DNA from: Vicia villosa
Lineage: Eukaryota > Streptophyta > Magnoliopsida > Fabales > Fabaceae
Direction of reading: 5' to 3'
DNA length: 64,000 nucleotides
Assembly: GCF_029867415.1 (NCBI RefSeq)
Contig: NC_081183.1
Span: forward strand, 37,778,655-37,842,654
The notes beneath the pieces were generated by a model. That model saw nothing but the letters and a program-made list of their open reading frames with translations, was not told the origin of the DNA and searched no databases. The translations under genes and the position numbers were made by a program. Of the stretch, positions 46,665 through 58,819 are shown one piece after another (positions within the stretch are counted from its first letter, which is position 1; every line of letters starts with the position of its first letter).

Positions 46665-49600
46665 TCAACCATATAAATCGTGCCATGGCTTCTTGATTTC
46701 TTTTGATGTCTTTTTTGGATTCCATATCACTTTGTCTTCTGAAAACTGCAGACCTGTACTGCTAGCCAAAATCTCACCTATTTCACAAATTGCCTAGCAG
46801 AAATCACAAAAAATTAGCTATGGAGGAGTTTACGCCTATTCATTGCAGAAGAAAATGGAAATGTAATTATAGGCATTTTTAAGGAAATGTAACTACATCA
46901 TGTGCTTTAAAAGTGGTATGGAAAATGAATACCTCATGCTGTTTGGTAGATTTATTGTCCAAATATTGACTAGTTTGTCCGATAAGAAAAAAGGTAGGTA
47001 ACTTCATTACACGAACAAAGTGAAGAAAACATGCAAAATTTTCATGTTGAATCCGCAATGAAGATGGTGGTTCCTGGGTTTTCTTTAGTAAGGTTTGCAT
47101 TATGTCTGTAATTTGACCAATCTGTATGCCATAAGTTAAGGGTCTGCTTTCATCTGATTTTAGGGATTTACTGTTCCCTTTAACTTTGGATGATTCCACC
47201 AAAAATGGTACAAAAAGTGTAGGATTCGTCGATGGATCATCGCCTTTGAGAATTTTATTAAGTACCTCATTAAGAGCACATGCTAGTACTGGCGGCTCAT
47301 AATGCTGCATAATCACAACTGACACCTGGATATGAAGAGGTTTAACAAAATCAGATGTATATCTAGAATGAAAATTAAGATGCAAGGATAACAAATTTTC
47401 AAGGAAATTATTTGAGGCTTAAGTTTAACCATTAATTTCTTTTAAAATCATATGAATCAAAATTTATATGAAAGGGATACCAGGGCCCTAAGAGTACTGG
47501 GGCAAGTTTTTATTGAAAATTGAAGCTAGTTGTTCTTCCTCAGGAAAGGGGATCCATTGTTATTTCATTTCTATGTTTATCCTTTTAATTTCACCACTTA
47601 TGAAAGTAGCATTTATCCACTTCATCTTTATTTTGTTCTATAGTTATAATATGTGTAGTGTATTGATATTAGAATCTCTGTTAGTATCACTGTTACAACG
47701 TTAAATTCCAGTTCCTTTTTATTTTACTTTCTGGTTCCTATCAAATTGGAATTAAAGCTATGATCGGAGAAGCATCTAGTATAAAAAATATATTTGGATG
47801 AGAAGATTGGAAGAATTGAGAGTCAGGAGCAATCCAAGAAAATCAATTTCAATATTTCGAGGAAAATAGGAGTGCTTGAGGGTATGAAGCTAACTGGGTT
47901 GCTATGAGGGAGAAGCTTTGCAATGGTGGTCTTTATGGAAGCAAGACCATCCAATGTCAACCTGGAAAACTTTTGAGAAGGAACTGAGCAAGACCATCCA
48001 ATGAAGGAACAGTAAAGAGCACTGCATACAAGGGTATTTTGTCAGAGGATAGAGACAACCATGGTGTGAGTATAGGCATCAGCCCGTAAGAGTGGTTCTT
48101 GAGTGTATCGGACGGCACATGGTTCCAAAACAGCCACTGCAACCACCTGAAATGTCAGAAGCTTTCTCGATTGCGTTACGCGAAAAACAGGTCGTGGGTA
48201 GCAGTTAAGCAGAGTGAAAGAAGGATTGCAGAGGTGGCTGGAAAACAGTTAGACATGGGAGAGTAATGCACTCTTGAACTGCCTATTGTGCCTCTTTTTA
48301 TTTAACCTTGTAAACTTTGTTTTACTGGTTCTGGATAACTGTTCAGAATCTTTATCTTTAATACAATCGGCTTTTATTTCCCTTATTTGGTGTGTGAGAT
48401 TATCTGGTACCTATCAGGATTTTAATAAAAGAGTGAGCCAAAACCAAACCAATAGAGAGAATGGAAGGGAAAGCACACTCTGAATTTAATGTGTCAAGCC
48501 CCGCCTATTAACTCTTGTGGTCCAAGAGGGACAATTTCCGAACCATGGTTTTCGAGTTGGGACATTTGGAGTGAGTACAGCAATAATAAAATCCAAGGAA
48601 CAATCAATAGCATCAATTTATGATTTCAGCAGCAGCTGGGAAAGGCAAATGGGCGTGATAAAGCAAAGGTTACAAGCTGGCCAGTCTACTTCCTATTCGT
48701 TGGTGGCAGAAATTCCAATCCATGAACAACGGGATTCAGGAGGAAATTCACGTGTTTCACGCATAGCTCGGAGTCGGCGATACTGTTTCAAGTTATTGGA
48801 CTCCGGTGGAAGAACCTGGAAGAAGAAATTGGGTACTTATCTCCTTCACTTTCAGAATAAGGCGAAACTCATTGTGGACAGTATTGATAGACTCAATAGG
48901 CTGGAACATAGGAGGCACGCGAGGATGACGGGAACATGTGCATTTGGTTGGGGAAAAAAAGTGGGGAAAACAATAGAAAGTGTTGTGTGGCAGAGGCCAG
49001 AGAGGGAGAGGTGAAGATACTGGAATTAGGGAATCAGAGGGGAGAATGAGGAATATAGAAAGGGAGGCGTGTAACCAAAAGGGTATCAAAAAGTTGTTAA
49101 AGGAATGTTGGGCTAGGCTGATTGAAGAAGTTGGTTCTTCTTCTGCGAGAAAGGGGTTCAATAGTTATGTCATTTCTGTGTTTATCCTTTTAATTTCATC
49201 ACTTCTGTAAGGAGCTTTGCTCCATTTCATCTTTATTTTCTTCTATATTTCCAATTTCTGTAAATTACAGAGATTGTAATCTCTGTTAGTATCACTGTTA
49301 CATCATTAAATTCCAGTTCCTATATATTTTATTGTCTGGTTCCTATCACATTCCTCTAGTTTAATTAAAGTCGAGGAGCAGCTTACAAATGTTTTTAATA
49401 AGTCAACCACAGTTGAAGCATTTAACTATTTGAAAGAAATGCTGAAGTTCAGTGTTTAGTTATGTCAAGAACAAAATGGCCCACTTTAATGTCTAAGAAT
49501 ATAGAACAAAACCAAAATTATGATTAATGAAGCATAACAAAGGTACAAGAAATAAACATCAGTTCATTTCTACCCGCTTCAAATAACCAATACCATGCCT

Positions 49601-50496
49601 TACACCCCCCAAGAATGGCTTAGCGGTAGCTATTACCCTAATAAGAAAAGTCATCAAAATTCGCAACGATGTAGTACCGCTATTTGGCAAAGTAAAATAT
49701 ATCAACCATATTTATGGTTGGGGAGGGCAATTGTAGCTCCAATATGAAGGTTTTAGGGGTTTCTACTTTCTACCAGCACAGACACCCGACACGACACAAA
49801 CACTAACACATAGACACCAGTAATAATTTGAGAAAATAAATAGATTGGACCTCATCACAAGTGTTGGTGTCGTGTCAGACCTACATCGACATGGAGCCAA
49901 GCACACATTTTCTTCAGAGGTGTCGGTGCTACATAGCTTTCTACAACGGTATTTTCTATAACGGTATTACAACCGCAATATCAAGGTTTACATCGTAAAC
50001 TACAACCGCAATTTCAAACCCTAATCCCCAAAACTGAATGAAATCTTACAAGTATAAGCCAACTTCATTAAAGCAAAAAAAAAAGATATCATTGTTTTTC
50101 TGCTCATTTGGGCTCCATTTCTTGAAACAAAAACTATGACATAGCAAAATGATAGAACAATTTCAATAGGTAAAAGCATAGTTGAAAAAAAAAAAGAGGA
50201 CCTTGTAAATGCCTTGATTATCAACATAGTGAAGAACATTCCCCGATGCTTTCTGGTCCTTGATTCCATAACCCTCCAAAGAGAGTTCAAACGACTCCTC
50301 TCTGAAACCAAAATAAAATTAAGAAAAAAAAAACAACAGATTGATATTGACGTACAAAACAATATAGAAAAAGAAGAAAAGTTACTTACAGGCGGGTGAA
50401 GGAGGAAGAAGGATTAGGGTGAAGAGATTCTGAGATGGCAGAGGAGAAACCCTCTGAGTCTCTGAACAGAAACACTGTGACGGGAGCTAATTTCAT
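46665..50496 (-). CDS. Unrecognised four-exon plant gene, 242 residues
   Basis: Exons on the minus strand: 50390-50496, 50202-50301, 46933-47325 and 46665-46793, total 729 nt including TGA. All introns are GT-AG and the phases agree. The ATG is preceded in frame by a TAG four codons upstream, which fixes the start. The protein begins MKLAPVTVFLFRDSEGFSSA. Exon 3 encodes 'VIMQHYEPPVLACALNEVL', 'YGIQIGQITDIMQTLLKK' and 'ACFLHFVRVMKLPTFFLIGQ'. It ends in IKKPWHDLYG. There are no signal peptide, clear membrane helices or known catalytic motif; the pattern suggests a soluble alpha/beta protein. I do not recognise the family. A low-confidence guess is a conserved plant DUF protein. Intron 2 is about 2.9 kb because it holds an old LTR element and a MITE. 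Spliced coherence argues that the gene is real. Confidence 0.75.
47520..49348 (+). mobile_element. Degenerate LTR-like element in intron 2 of the unrecognised gene
   Basis: Two direct repeats of about 225 bp (47520-47743 and about 49122-49348) share long stretches such as tttatccttttaatttca and tctgttagtatcactgttac, and both end ggttcctatca. The first is followed by a decayed primer-site-like ttggaattaaagc. The inside is full of stops; about 47900-48100 weakly resembles gag ('WWSLWKQDHP'). An ORF at 48517-49014 has no recognisable domain. No clean target duplication was found. Confidence 0.6.
49774..49936. mobile_element. MITE, ctat..agcac family, copy 1
   Basis: 163 bp ending ggtgtcggtgctacatag, with left end cagcacagacacccgac, flanked by the 8-bp duplication CTTTCTAC (49766-49773 and 49937-49944). 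It lies in intron 2 of the unrecognised gene. The first few bases of the left terminus are eroded. Confidence 0.7.
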
Positions 50497-50638
50497 TTCG
50501 GTATCGTGCTACGACCTGTTCGATCGGTGGTTCCAAACAACTGATGCGGTGGTTTTCCGATTTCAGTCCGGTAACAAAGAGTTATGATGTTTTCAACTAG
50601 TATTTTTTAAGACCCAAAATTGTCATTTTGAAATAATA

Positions 50639-51152
50639 CTCCTTCTGTCCTTCCATGAGTGATTCATTGAGATATTTCATACACCCTCCGGTCACATTTA
50701 TAAGCAAAAAAAAAATGGTTTTCACGATTATTAAGAAATTCAATTAAGTGTAGTTAACTTTTTAGATTTCGGAGAAAACATTGATTAAATTTACTATAAT
50801 ATCCTCTTTATTAAGTTTAATGAAGTATTGGAAAATGAAATATAGGGGTATCTTAGGAATTACATCATTAAATGATTTAGTAATAATTAATTTTTGCTTA
50901 TAATAGTGACCAAGAATTAGATCTTTTTTTTGCTTATAATAGTGACCGGAGAGTGTATGTATTAAGAAAGTGTATAAAATTAAGAGAGAGAATAATACTT
51001 TTACTATAATACCCCTATTATACATTGGAAATGATAAAATTTTTATTAATTAGACGGTAGAATTAAAAAAAGTGTATTGAAAATTGAAATTAATCATTCA
51101 TTTCGAGCACTATTTTATTCTAAATTGATCAATCATTATGCGACGGAGAGAG
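50639..51152. mobile_element. Stowaway-type MITE (outer)
   Basis: Left end ctccttctgtcc, right end ggacggagag-like (gcgacggagagag), with TA at 50637-50638 and 51153-51154. Without the inner element it is about 240 bp, a normal Stowaway size. It sits just upstream of the unrecognised gene's start. Confidence 0.65.
50682..50955. mobile_element. Stowaway-type MITE (inner, nested)
   Basis: Terminal repeats caccctccggtcac and its inverse gtgaccggagagtg, extending through 'ataagcaaaaaa', with TA on both sides (50680-50681, 50956-50957). 274 bp with no ORF. Confidence 0.8.
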
Positions 51153-51270
51153 TAGTATTTTTGGTTATTCTATTAGGAAATGTCCCGATCCATAATACTT
51201 TTAGCCACGTTTATGTTCATGCTTTTGGAGATGCACATTTGGAAGTATTTTTTCTTGCTAAAATTTGAGT

Positions 51271-51415
51271 TTTTTTAGCGGTGTATCTACGGAAGTATTT
51301 TAAATTGAAAAACGTTCAGAAAAACTCCAAAATAAGAAAGGTTTCGTAGATATATCTACGAAACAAATCAATGTAGAATAAAAAATACTTTTGAAAATAC
51401 ACCACCGAAAACAAA
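51271..51415. repeat. Fold-back element with a perfect 24-bp central palindrome
   Basis: The centre 51341-51364 is a perfect palindrome (half-site gtttcgtagata). Outer arms gcggtgtatctacggaagta and aatacttttgaaaatacacc are roughly inverse. It is probably a small palindromic MITE. Confidence 0.6.
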
Positions 51416-51740
51416 AGGACATTTTTGACAAGGCACGTGGTGCCTAAGATGAGGGTAGATTAAGAGTTTCTCTTCTATTATCACATCTCTTTGTAAAATT
51501 AATTTTAATATAATTAAGTTTAATAATATTAGTTTTCTTTTACAATAGCAAAATTGATGTATATTTAAATATAATAATATAATACTATTAGTTAATGTTT
51601 TTTAAATAGTTTTTGTCAAAATTAATTTTGAAGGTATAATTATTAAAATAGTAATAATTTACATACAAAGCAAAAAGAAGAAAAAAACAATTGGTGAAAA
51701 TTAAAGAGAGTAAAAAATAATAACTAAATAGAGTTGTAAC

Positions 51741-53186
51741 TAAAACTGACAATGGACAGAGTTTGAGTAGGATTATGTAGTATATGTTTCCATACTCACG
51801 ATTTTAAAAAAATTCTTGTACTTAAGCTTATACCCGAGTGGGCACTAATATTTGTACTTGTACCCTATGGGTACCTGAGTATCCATACAAATATTTGTTT
51901 ACATATATTTCTAATAAAACAATTACCAATAAGGTACTCGTACATTCTAGTCTCTACGATTTTAGGGGTGGATTGGGTAGTCAATTGCCCTCTTTGTTTT
52001 TCAAGTAGGTGTGCTTACCTCTCTCTAGTCCGATATTTCTAAAGGTGGTGTGTCTCGTGTTTCTGGTGGACTTTTCCGTTTACCGAGGGATTGTCTTGTG
52101 CTTTTGTTTTTTTGAGGTTTTTGTGTGGGTTCTTTTTCTCTTGTTTGTTTTTTGTTTGTTGTTGTTGTTTGTGATTTTAGTACACCTCTGATGCGTTTGT
52201 TTGTATCTTGTACTCTTTTCTTTTTTTAATATATTTTCTATTAGATTTAGAGAGCAAAAACAACAATAAGTTCAACAGTAATGAAACCACAAAGTAAATT
52301 AAGGAAAGTAACTGAGTTGAGTTGTGAATTAGATTCACTGTCCTTGAGAGTTTTATTCAGGTATTATACTAAATACTCCCCAGGATTAAATAAAACCTTT
52401 TGATTGCAGTAACCAGAAACTTAAGAACTAACGAGAATCTCAAATATATATTGTCTTGGAACAAAGAAAGGAGGAGAAGAAGATAATTTTCTAGTATATT
52501 ATTTCATGAGAAATAAGCCAACTATTTATAGGACAAAATTAGTGAATAACAAGATAAAGGAAGAAAATAAATGATGGGCGGCAAAGTTTAATAACTTGGG
52601 CGGCAGCACAGTAAACCATACTGATTTAGTCAAAGTGGACGGTACAAGTTTTAATGACTTGGACGGCAGCACAGCAAACCATGCTGATTTAGCACTGAAC
52701 TTCCACTGGTGGAAGTTGTTCTAAAAAAAGCTGCAATAGTGTTTTGGTCTGACTTTGCACTAACTTCCACTGATAGAAGTTGTAGTAGTGTTTTGGCCTG
52801 ATTTTGCATTAACTTCCCTCCTTTGCCATTAAAAAACAAAAATTCATGTCATTTTAATTACTTAACAATATTCAAAAAAATTTAAGGATGTTAAGTTAAA
52901 AACATAAACAAACATTCATATTAAAATGCTTACAAGTTTAATAGTGATGTATTTAATAAAATTGATAAGCATACATGTATCTATAAAAGTAAAAATATAA
53001 AATATATATTGTGCGGTTATAGCACGGGGTGGGTATTAAGGTACTTGTACCTGCGACCTATACCCGCTTATTTTAGTGGATAATTGCATGGGTCAATGCC
53101 CATATCTATTTTGAGAGTTTTTACCTTACTTATTGTAAGTAATTTTTGTGAGTACCCATTGATGATTGATCAAATTGTCATCCCTA
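51741..53186. mobile_element. Non-autonomous hAT element
   Basis: Ends TAAAACTGACAATGG and ...ATTGTCATCCCTA (inverse TAGGGATGACAAT), flanked by GTTGTAAC at 51733-51740 and 53187-53194. Subterminal regions have repeated gtacc/gggta phrases. There is no transposase. The middle (about 52255-52866) looks like an inserted minus-strand LTR: a TATA-like ctataaatag on the minus strand near 52530, and a duplicated cagcacag(t/c)aaaccat phrase near 52610 and 52670. Confidence 0.8.
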
Positions 53187-53523
53187 GTTGTAACAACCAA
53201 AATATAACAAATGAAGAATTGATTCTTACTAACCTCAAAAATTATGAATTGTAACTTCTAAGAGAATTCCTTTTAGAAGAGGAAAGTTAATTTTAGAGAA
53301 AAACCCAAACAAAGAAAGAGCAATTTTCATGTCGAAGTGGACTAGAAGTAATTTTAGAGCTTGTAAAAGTCAATCCAAACATGCACTACATCAAATTTCT
53401 ATTTTGTTTTCAAACAATTTTTTATCTTTTTTTAAGAAAATAAATTAATATGTCATAATTAATGATGAAGAAGATCAACATAAGTTTCTCAAATTAATGA
53501 TGCCTAAATATGGTCATGATGTA

Positions 53524-53790
53524 AGGTTTGAGCTTCGAGTGACATTTACCATTAAATCAATTGTTAAAGAGGTTGCACTTCAGGAGAAAAACAATAGCAA
53601 AAGAATAGTTGTCAAGTGTGCTTAAGAACGCCCATTTTACATGAGATTTATCAAGAAGGTAGACAATCAGTTATGGCAGTTAGTGAGCCTAATTGATGAT
53701 CACATTTGTCATATGATTGTTAGAAATAGACAAGCTAAAACTAAGTGGCTTGCAAGGAAATTTATCTTAATCCTAAGACATACCCTAAAA
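53524..53790 (+). pseudogene. Mutator-like (MuDR) transposase N-terminal remnant
   Basis: One frame with one internal stop reads 'FELRVTFTIKSIVKEVALQE', then 'FYMRFIKKVDNQLWQL', then 'DDHICHMIVRNRQAKTKWLA'. This is the pattern of the MuDR N-terminal DNA-binding domain (H-x-C with NRQA..WLA). No catalytic DDE region or terminal repeats were found. Confidence 0.6.
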
Positions 53791-53799
53791 TGAAACCAA

Positions 53800-55517
53800 T
53801 GGGATTGATTGTTAAGGCACTTAAATCTAGTGATTTCTTAAGACATGTTTACTCCTGTCCTTCAGGTCCTAGAACATTCAATTGATGACATACATGTGAG
53901 ACTCTTGTTGTGGTGTCACCTTTCTCATTAATTTTTGTACCTTTATGATTTGTTCAATTCTTCCCTGATGAGGTCGAGATCGGCTTGCGCTAGTTATGAT
54001 CTATATTTATGGGTATGCAAGATGTTGGGACGATTATACTTTTTCCTTGATCGTGCGGAGAAAAAAATGTTTGGCGAGGGTGGAGTCATAGAGTTTTTTT
54101 ATCATGTGCCTGTACTTTACAAATAAAATGGACAAGTTGTAGATGATCTACTCTATTTCCTTCGCTCAAGGCATCAAACCTGGTCAGCTGGCGGGGCTGT
54201 TACACCTTTTCCCTACAACTTTTGTACAATCATCTATTATTAAGTCTACTACAGTTGCCACCGATGTTGATAAAGTTACTACTGCCTATGCCACCCTGTC
54301 CGTGGAAGATCATTCATAGCCTTCTATTGATCAGGTGAAGAGAGGCCGAGATCAGGATCAACATTCCCTTTTGAAAGATGACTCCACTAAACGGGCACTA
54401 TTGTTTTAATAAAAAATCATCATTATGTCATTTTATGAGCCTGTTTGTTTCAGCTTTAAAAAATAGATTTTTTTCTTTTTATTTTTGAAAATAGATTTTA
54501 TAAAACCGTTTTTCAAACTATTACAAGTTTTGTTATATTCGTTTTGTCTAAATTGAAACACTACTTTTGACATCCCATAATATAAACAAACATTATTGAA
54601 GACCAAAACATAGTCAAAATTGAAATTTTTTCAAATAGTGCTATTTCAAAAATAATTTTTATAAAAATCTATTTGAAATAGTTTCAAAATTAAGTGAAAT
54701 TTTGAAAATTTGATATCTAAAAAAAATTTTAATAAGAAGAAAGAATATCTACAATAATATTTTAAGAATAACTATTCAAACTAATTTTTCATTTAAAGCT
54801 TTAATGAAAAATTTTTTAAAAAAATATTTTTACACAAAAAAATTATATAACACTATAAAAATCATTTTTAGGAAAAAAAACATCCTATATCACCAATTTT
54901 AAAATAGCTTTGTAATTTGTTAGAGTACATATTGATCATTGATTGACATTATAAAATTATTTTCCATATTTAATACATCTACTATTTTCTATCATCTTTT
55001 AAAATGTTTTTTTTATACAAATGATAATGAAACAAATAAAATATAAATTGTAAAAAACAAAATATAAAATTGATGAAATGTTGAATTGTTTGATGGTAGT
55101 AATGTAAATATGTTAGCTATTAACTTTTATTGATAATACAGATATAGAATTATAGATTACAACTAACTTTAATAAAAATAGATTTCATAGAGATTAAAAC
55201 AAAATAAAAAGGATCAGAAAATAAAAATTAACATATTCACATCAACTAAAAATTAGCGGTTAAAAGAAAAAAAAAATGTTTGAGCGTTATAAAAAAAAAA
55301 AATTAGGGATAAAAAACCTAGTAAAACCAAATATAACTTATATTTCTTCTTTTCGTTCCACTATCCTTTCTTTCATTTTCCTTTCCTTTCAATTTCCTTC
55401 TCAAACCAAACACGTCCTTACGATTCACCAAGGGTTTAGGGTTTATACACCACCAGAGTAAAACATAATAACAACAGAAACACAATCAGCACCGAGAGGA
55501 GGCAGCATAACACAACA
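53800..55517. other. AT-rich intergenic region and WD40 promoter
   Basis: No supported gene. The part before 54420 may be further transposon debris. 54430-55300 is very AT-rich. 55330-55510 is the pyrimidine-rich 5' flank/leader of the WD40 gene. Confidence 0.45.
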
Positions 55518-58500
55518 ATGGCCGAAAAGAGAAGAATAAGCCTTGTAGCAGGCTCATACGAACGTTTCATCTGGGGTTTCACTCTCAACCCCAACAAACA
55601 AACCCTAAACCCTCTCTTCTCCTACCCCTCCCATCTCTCCCTTATCAAATCCGTCGCCGTCTCCGGTTCCGTCGTCGCCTCCGGCGGCTCCGACGACACC
55701 ATCCATCTCTACAATCTCTCCGCCGCTTCCTCCCTCGGTTCCCTCACCCACCACTCCTCCACCGTCACCGCACTCTCCTTCTACTCGCCTCCTCACCTTC
55801 CTTTCCCTCGGAACCTCGTCTCCGCTGACGCTGATGGCTCCTTGGCAATCTTCGATGCGGATGGTTTCGTTCATTTGAAGACGCTTCCGGTTCATAAAAA
55901 GGCTATCAATGATCTTGCTCTTCATCCGTCCGGGAAGCTTGCGTTGACGGTTTCGCGGGATAATTGTTTTGCGATGGTGAACCTTGTTCGTGGTCGGAGG
56001 AGCTTTTGTTGCCGGTTGGATAAAGAGGCGACGATTGTTCGATTTGATGATTCGGGTGATTCGTTTTTCATGGCTGTTGATGAGATTGTTTCTGTTCATC
56101 AAGCGGAGGATGCTCGTTTGTTGCTTGAATTGCAGTGTCCTAAGCGTGTTCTCTGCGCCGCACCTGCTAGGGTTTGTATTTTCCACCGATATACTGCAAT
56201 TGATATTTCTGTTCAATGTTAAAGTTATATTGTCAATGGTTTAGTTTAATTCATTTTAGAGGTTTCTTAGTGATTTATAATTTAGGTATTAGTATAGTTT
56301 AAAAGGGAATAATGAAAAGAAACAAGTTTTAGGTTTGAAAAATTAAAAAAAATGAGATGATTTTGCTGCTGAATGTTGTGTACTGTGTTGTTGTGGGGCT
56401 TGTTTATATGTAAGGATCTATGTAGCACCGATAGCTCTGAAAAAAGGCGTGTCCGTGTCCGAAACTGACACTTATTATTACCTATGAAGCACAGACTCCG
56501 ACACGGACACCGGGACACGACACGGACACTCCGACACCGATAATGTTGAAAACACAGGACACCGACACCGCTACATATAAGCTAATAATTGAGTTTCATT
56601 TATCCATATATTGATCAAAATTAATGTCTGAAATTCTTTATTGATAACATTGTTTCAATACATGTTTAACTCTTTTAGATGTGTGTTAGATTTGTCCAAA
56701 AAATATAGAAATGTGATTTGATCATTTGAAGCAAAGAAATAAAACAAATTATTGTTTGAAATATTTGTCTGAGTTGTCGGAAATATGTGGTATGAGTGTC
56801 ATACGAGTGTCGGACACTGATTAAAAGAGTGTCGGTGCAAAGAAAAAAAACCATTTTTTAGGGGACACTTGTCTGACTTTTCCGACACTTGTTTGACTTT
56901 TTCGACACGTGTCGTACGGGTGTCATACAAGTGTCTGATACCGACGCGTGTCGGACACCGCGACACGCCTACTCCTAGAGGTGTCCGTGCTTCATAGATT
57001 ATTACGGTTAATTTATTCGTTTTTTTAATTATTACTGGTGTCAGTGTCGGGGGCGTGTTTTCGGTGTTTGTGCTTCATAGGTTAGGATATCTATTTGATG
57101 AGTTTGTTATAACTAAGGTTTTGAATCGCAGCTGCATCACAATCGTTGATACTTCTCGTAGGAATAATGTAATCGTGAGACTCGGGTTTCATTGTGTAAA
57201 TATCAAAAACCTTGGCGTATACATACTGTGGTGCGGAACTTTTTAATAAAACTTAGATTATATAATAGAAAAAAAAAAGTTATCATGTTTTATTCAGGCA
57301 AAGGTTATACTACTGCATACGTATTCTGCTGTTATTAAGCAATATATCAACCAGAAGTAAGAGATGGTGTTCAGACTTTTAATAGAATCAGGGTTCAGTT
57401 AACTAGGCTTTGTTGGTTATTAATATTATAACATAATTTAAATATTTAACTTTCATTAATGTGATTTTTTTGTTGCTCTGCTTATCATGCCTTTATAATA
57501 TTTTATTTGATTGCCACTATAATGAGAGAATCAATGTTGTGTTGTTTTATTTACCATTGCATGATTTTACTTATTGATTGAAATCTCAATCTTTTGTTTC
57601 TAAACTATTTCTGCTAAAATATATAATGTTGCTTAATGAGGCTGATATACAGCTACAGAATTAACATGTTTTTACTAGTCTTTAGTCAGTTTCATTGGTG
57701 AAGTAAACTAAATGTTGCTCAGATGTTTTTATGTGCAATCTTGTGTAGTTATCAATGTTGTCAGTCACTGATAGTAGAAAATAGTAGTTTGTTCAAATTC
57801 CACCATGCTTTAGTGCTATTGCGCCGCTATTTGACAACATTTTTATAGTAAATAGGAGATTGTTTGTTTAATTAAAATCAGTCCATTGGCTTGCAATGTG
57901 GAACAATAACAGTTTATTCAAATTCTGCGATGCTTAAGCGATATAGCTGCTATTGGACAATAGTGATAGTTAATGTTTAGTTGTTTACTGCTATATCTTT
58001 ATTTAATGAATATTTTTGACACCCAAAATTCATTCTATGTCGCAGAATGGACTTCTCTATACAGGCGGCGAGGACCGAAATATCACAGCATGGGACATAA
58101 AAAGTGGAAAAGCTGCATATTGCATAAAAGAGGCTCATTCTGCACGTGTAAAAGGTATTGTTGTGCTCAGTGATGAGGCTACAGGGGATGATGAACCATA
58201 CCTTATAGCATCTGCATCATCTGATGGTACTATACGTGCATGGGATGTTCGCATGGCTGCCACAGATAAGCCAAATCCACTAGCTGAGTGTAAGACACAG
58301 TCAAGACTGACATGTCTAGCTGGATCGTGTCTGAAATGTAAGTTGAAAATCTTGCATCTTTGAATATAAACTTTGCTCATATTGCTTGAATTGCTTTTCT
58401 GCTGCATTGTTAGTTTTTAATATTCCCTACCTGATCAGTCTATGTTAGTGTGATAGATTTTGTATATAACCTTCAGGAGTGCTTTGAAATGTAGCAAATT

Positions 58501-58819
58501 TTGATGTCAGTGAAACTTAAGTTTTAAAAAAGAGTGGGAGAGATAGAAGTTAAATATAAATTGGCAAACAAGCCAAAATGCTTTATTTTATAAGAAACGA
58601 AACTTTGCTTTATATTGGAGTTTAGGAACTTTTCCTTTCAGATTAGTTTTTACTAGTTTCTATAACAGTATTTATTAGTGGTTCTATGCTTTATGCATGT
58701 TGGTTCTTTACTGTGATGTTAATTTTGTTTCAATTTTCCTTTCCGCAGCCAAACAACCCCAAGCTGGAAAGAATAACGCAAAAGTTGAAGATGAAAATCA
58801 AATGGTGACTGATCAATAG
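55518..58819 (+). CDS. WD40 protein resembling PAK1IP1/Mak11
   Basis: Three exons (55518-56171, 58046-58337, 58749-58819), GT-AG introns in agreeing phase, 338 residues. WD-type blades are visible: 'VVASGGSDDTIHLYNL' (about residue 53), 'ADGSLAIFDADG' (about 107), 'HKKAINDLALHPSGKLALTV' (about 126), LLYTGGEDRNITAWDIKSGK (about 221) and 'IASASSDGTIRAWDVR' (about 270). The C-terminus is lysine-rich and short. The order and the HPSGKLALTVSRD phrase fit the PAK1-interacting protein 1/Mak11 family, nucleolar factors acting early in 60S ribosomal subunit assembly (known for yeast Mak11). Exon 1 is markedly GC-rich relative to its surroundings. Intron 1 (1.87 kb) carries two nested MITEs. A long antisense ORF over exon 1 is a compositional shadow. 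Confidence 0.82.
56418..57080. mobile_element. MITE, ctat..agcac family, copy 2 (outer)
   Basis: Ends ctatgtagcaccgat and ...tgtgcttcatag, flanked by gtaaggat (56410-56417) and gttaggat (57081-57088), an 8-bp duplication with one mismatch. It lies in intron 1 of the WD40 gene. Without the inner copy and its duplicated target it is about 139 bp. Confidence 0.7.
56482..56997. mobile_element. MITE, ctat..agcac family, copy 3 (inner, nested)
   Basis: Ends ctatgaagcacagactccg and ...gtgtccgtgcttcatag, flanked by the perfect 8-bp duplication ATTATTAC (56474-56481, 56998-57005). 516 bp, dense in gacac/gtgtc phrases, no ORF. Its 8-bp duplication fits hAT-type mobilisation. Confidence 0.82.

Noticed and set aside
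48517..49014. 165-residue ORF in intron 2 of the unrecognised gene
   Set aside because: It lies between the two LTR-like repeats, has no recognisable domain, and is surrounded by broken frames; treated as element interior.
52009..52191. 60-residue hydrophobic ORF
   Set aside because: Low-complexity T/G-rich DNA inside a non-autonomous hAT element.
55605..56216. 203-residue minus-strand ORF
   Set aside because: Exact antisense of WD40 exon 1, whose GC-rich codon use keeps the other strand open; no domain.
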